A stretch of 64,000 nt of DNA, taken from positions 496,001 to 560,000 of the forward strand of contig NZ_CP007028.1 in the NCBI RefSeq assembly GCF_000512735.1. The letters run 5' to 3'. Shown here piece after piece: positions 63,184 to 64,000 of the stretch. Position numbers and translations under genes: made by a program. Below the pieces are notes generated by a model that was not told where the DNA came from, ran no database searches, and saw only the letters and a program-made list of their open reading frames with translations. This DNA comes from Thermocrinis ruber (GTDB lineage: Bacteria > Aquificota > Aquificia > Aquificales > Aquificaceae). Position 1 is the stretch's first letter, and each line of letters starts with the position of its first letter.

Positions 63184-64000
63184 ATGATAAGGCATTTTAT
63201 TGATCTGTGGGACATTACAGTAGAGGAAGGATGGCTAGTATTAGATGATTCCCTTAGGATAAAGGAAGGGGCACCCCAAGAGAAAATTTTGGAAGGTAAA
63301 TACTTTGCCCTTATATTTACAAAACCGTCCACCCGCACAAGGGTATCCTTTGAGATTAGCATAAGAAAGTTAGGTGGTGAGGTTATGTTCCTTCAGGAAA
63401 ACAACCTCCAGTTGGTGAGGGGAGAGGACCTAAAAGACACCGCACGGACCCTTTCAAGGTATTTGGACGGTGTAGTGATACGCACTGATTCCCACGAAAA
63501 GCTCAAAGAGTTTGCCGGTTATTCATCCATTCCGGTCATAAACGCCCTGACGGATATGTCCCATCCTTGTCAGGTCCTCAGTGATGTTTTTACTCTTTAC
63601 GAACGCTTTGGGGAGGGCATAAAGGATCTCAAGATCGCTTACGTGGGAGATGGTAATAACCTTTGCAACACCTGGCTTGTGGCTGCTGGGCTATTTGGCC
63701 TAAAGCTTTTTGTTTCTACTCCTGAGGGTTATGAGCCTTCCTCTTACTACTATCAGGCGGGAGAAGACCTTTGCAAAATCACGGGCGGTAGCATCTATCT
63801 TACTCCCAACCCAGTGGAGGCGGTAAAGGACGCGGATGTGGTATATACGGATGTTTGGGTGAGTATGAACCAGGATAGGGATGAGGAGAAGTTGCAAGCC
63901 CTAAAAAACTATCAAGTAAACAGTGAGCTCTTGAAGCACGCAAAGGACACCGTACTGGTGATGCACTGCCTGCCTGCCAAAAAGGGAGAAGAGATCACGG
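63184..64000 (+). CDS. argF: Ornithine carbamoyltransferase, N-terminal part (runs off window)
   Basis: Converts ornithine and carbamoyl phosphate to citrulline. 272 codons are present: FTKPSTRTRVSFEISIRKLGG (carbamoyl-phosphate STRTR loop), INALTDMSHPCQVLSD (HPxQ), YVGDGNNLCNTW and VMHCLPAKKGEE (HCLP, ornithine side) identify OTCase rather than aspartate carbamoyltransferase. The frame is open to the window end. Divergent from the rrn promoters. Confidence 0.95.
   Translation, partial: MIRHFIDLWDITVEEGWLVLDDSLRIKEGAPQEKILEGKYFALIFTKPSTRTRVSFEISIRKLGGEVMFLQENNLQLVRGEDLKDTARTLSRYLDGVVIRTDSHEKLKEFAGYSSIPVINALTDMSHPCQVLSDVFTLYERFGEGIKDLKIAYVGDGNNLCNTWLVAAGLFGLKLFVSTPEGYEPSSYYYQAGEDLCKITGGSIYLTPNPVEAVKDADVVYTDVWVSMNQDRDEEKLQALKNYQVNSELLKHAKDTVLVMHCLPAKKGEEIT

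Overview
The window looks like a chromosome segment of a thermophilic member of the Aquificaceae (Hydrogenobacter/Thermocrinis/Aquifex group). The evidence is the GC-rich 16S/23S/5S operon with Aquificales-like 16S stretches, the futalosine-route menaquinone genes (mqnE, mqnC), an ATP-dependent archaeal-type DNA ligase, LpxI instead of LpxH, an archaeal-type KaiC-like ATPase pair, and extremely tight gene packing. The species cannot be fixed from the sequence alone.

Layout. 1-261: 5' part of leuA (minus). 315-2272: an AT-rich islet holding one putative HD-like/PD-(D/E)XK gene split by a frameshift. 2388-9998: plus-strand run of a nitronate monooxygenase-like enzyme, alr, an aminotransferase, argD, ispF, a DUF2231 membrane protein, dapF and a GGDEF cyclase. 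9964-13163: minus-strand FAD oxidoreductase and ATP-dependent ligase with a plus-strand tRNA-Met between them. 13181-19867: fabZ, KaiC-like pair, gapA, comM, accC, lpxI. 19873-27703 (mostly minus): a Tim44-N-terminus-like protein and yebC; mtaB (plus); then a tRNA-Val - DUF2892 - ruvX - mltG - moaE - ilvB - pyrG run. 27737-30465: trmFO-lolD (plus), pyrF (minus), tRNA-Ser. 30780-35543: glycosyltransferase, DUF554, mqnE, NtrY-like kinase. 35511-37792: two uncharacterised coupled genes (one zinc-ribbon), a small secreted Cys protein, and hicB with a frameshifted hicA. 37848-45965: Gfo/Idh oxidoreductase and mqnC (plus), then ileS - zinc-ribbon coiled coil - rodA - hemW - coaX (minus). 46014-52395: FadL-like porin, pilT-pilC, argJ, a small protein with an AbiEii-like toxin, hisB. 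52392-62830 (minus): the rrn operon followed 22 bp later by uvrA - ilvC - CDP-alcohol transferase - RIB7-type reductase - nuoA. 62831-63183: three tandem rrn promoters. 63184-64000: 5' part of argF.

Most genes serve core biosynthesis: branched-chain amino acids (leuA, ilvB, ilvC), arginine (argD, argJ, argF), cell wall (alr, dapF, mltG, rodA), lipids and LPS (fabZ, accC, lpxI), quinone, cofactors (coaX, hemW, moaE, RIB7-type reductase) and translation. They sit in short runs with 1-20 bp overlaps.

The most interesting signals are regulatory. Many transcription units have a TATAAT-like hexamer ending only 6-9 bases before the start codon, which predicts leaderless mRNAs. Several divergent gene pairs are separated by only 17-20 bp and have overlapping -10 boxes on the two strands. 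The rrn operon has three successive perfect TTGACA-17-TATAAT promoters. Two accessory genes (the nuclease-like gene and hicA) are broken exactly at 8-base homopolymers, which raises the possibility of rescue by transcriptional slippage. All assignments rest on reading the sequence by eye; no database search was run.
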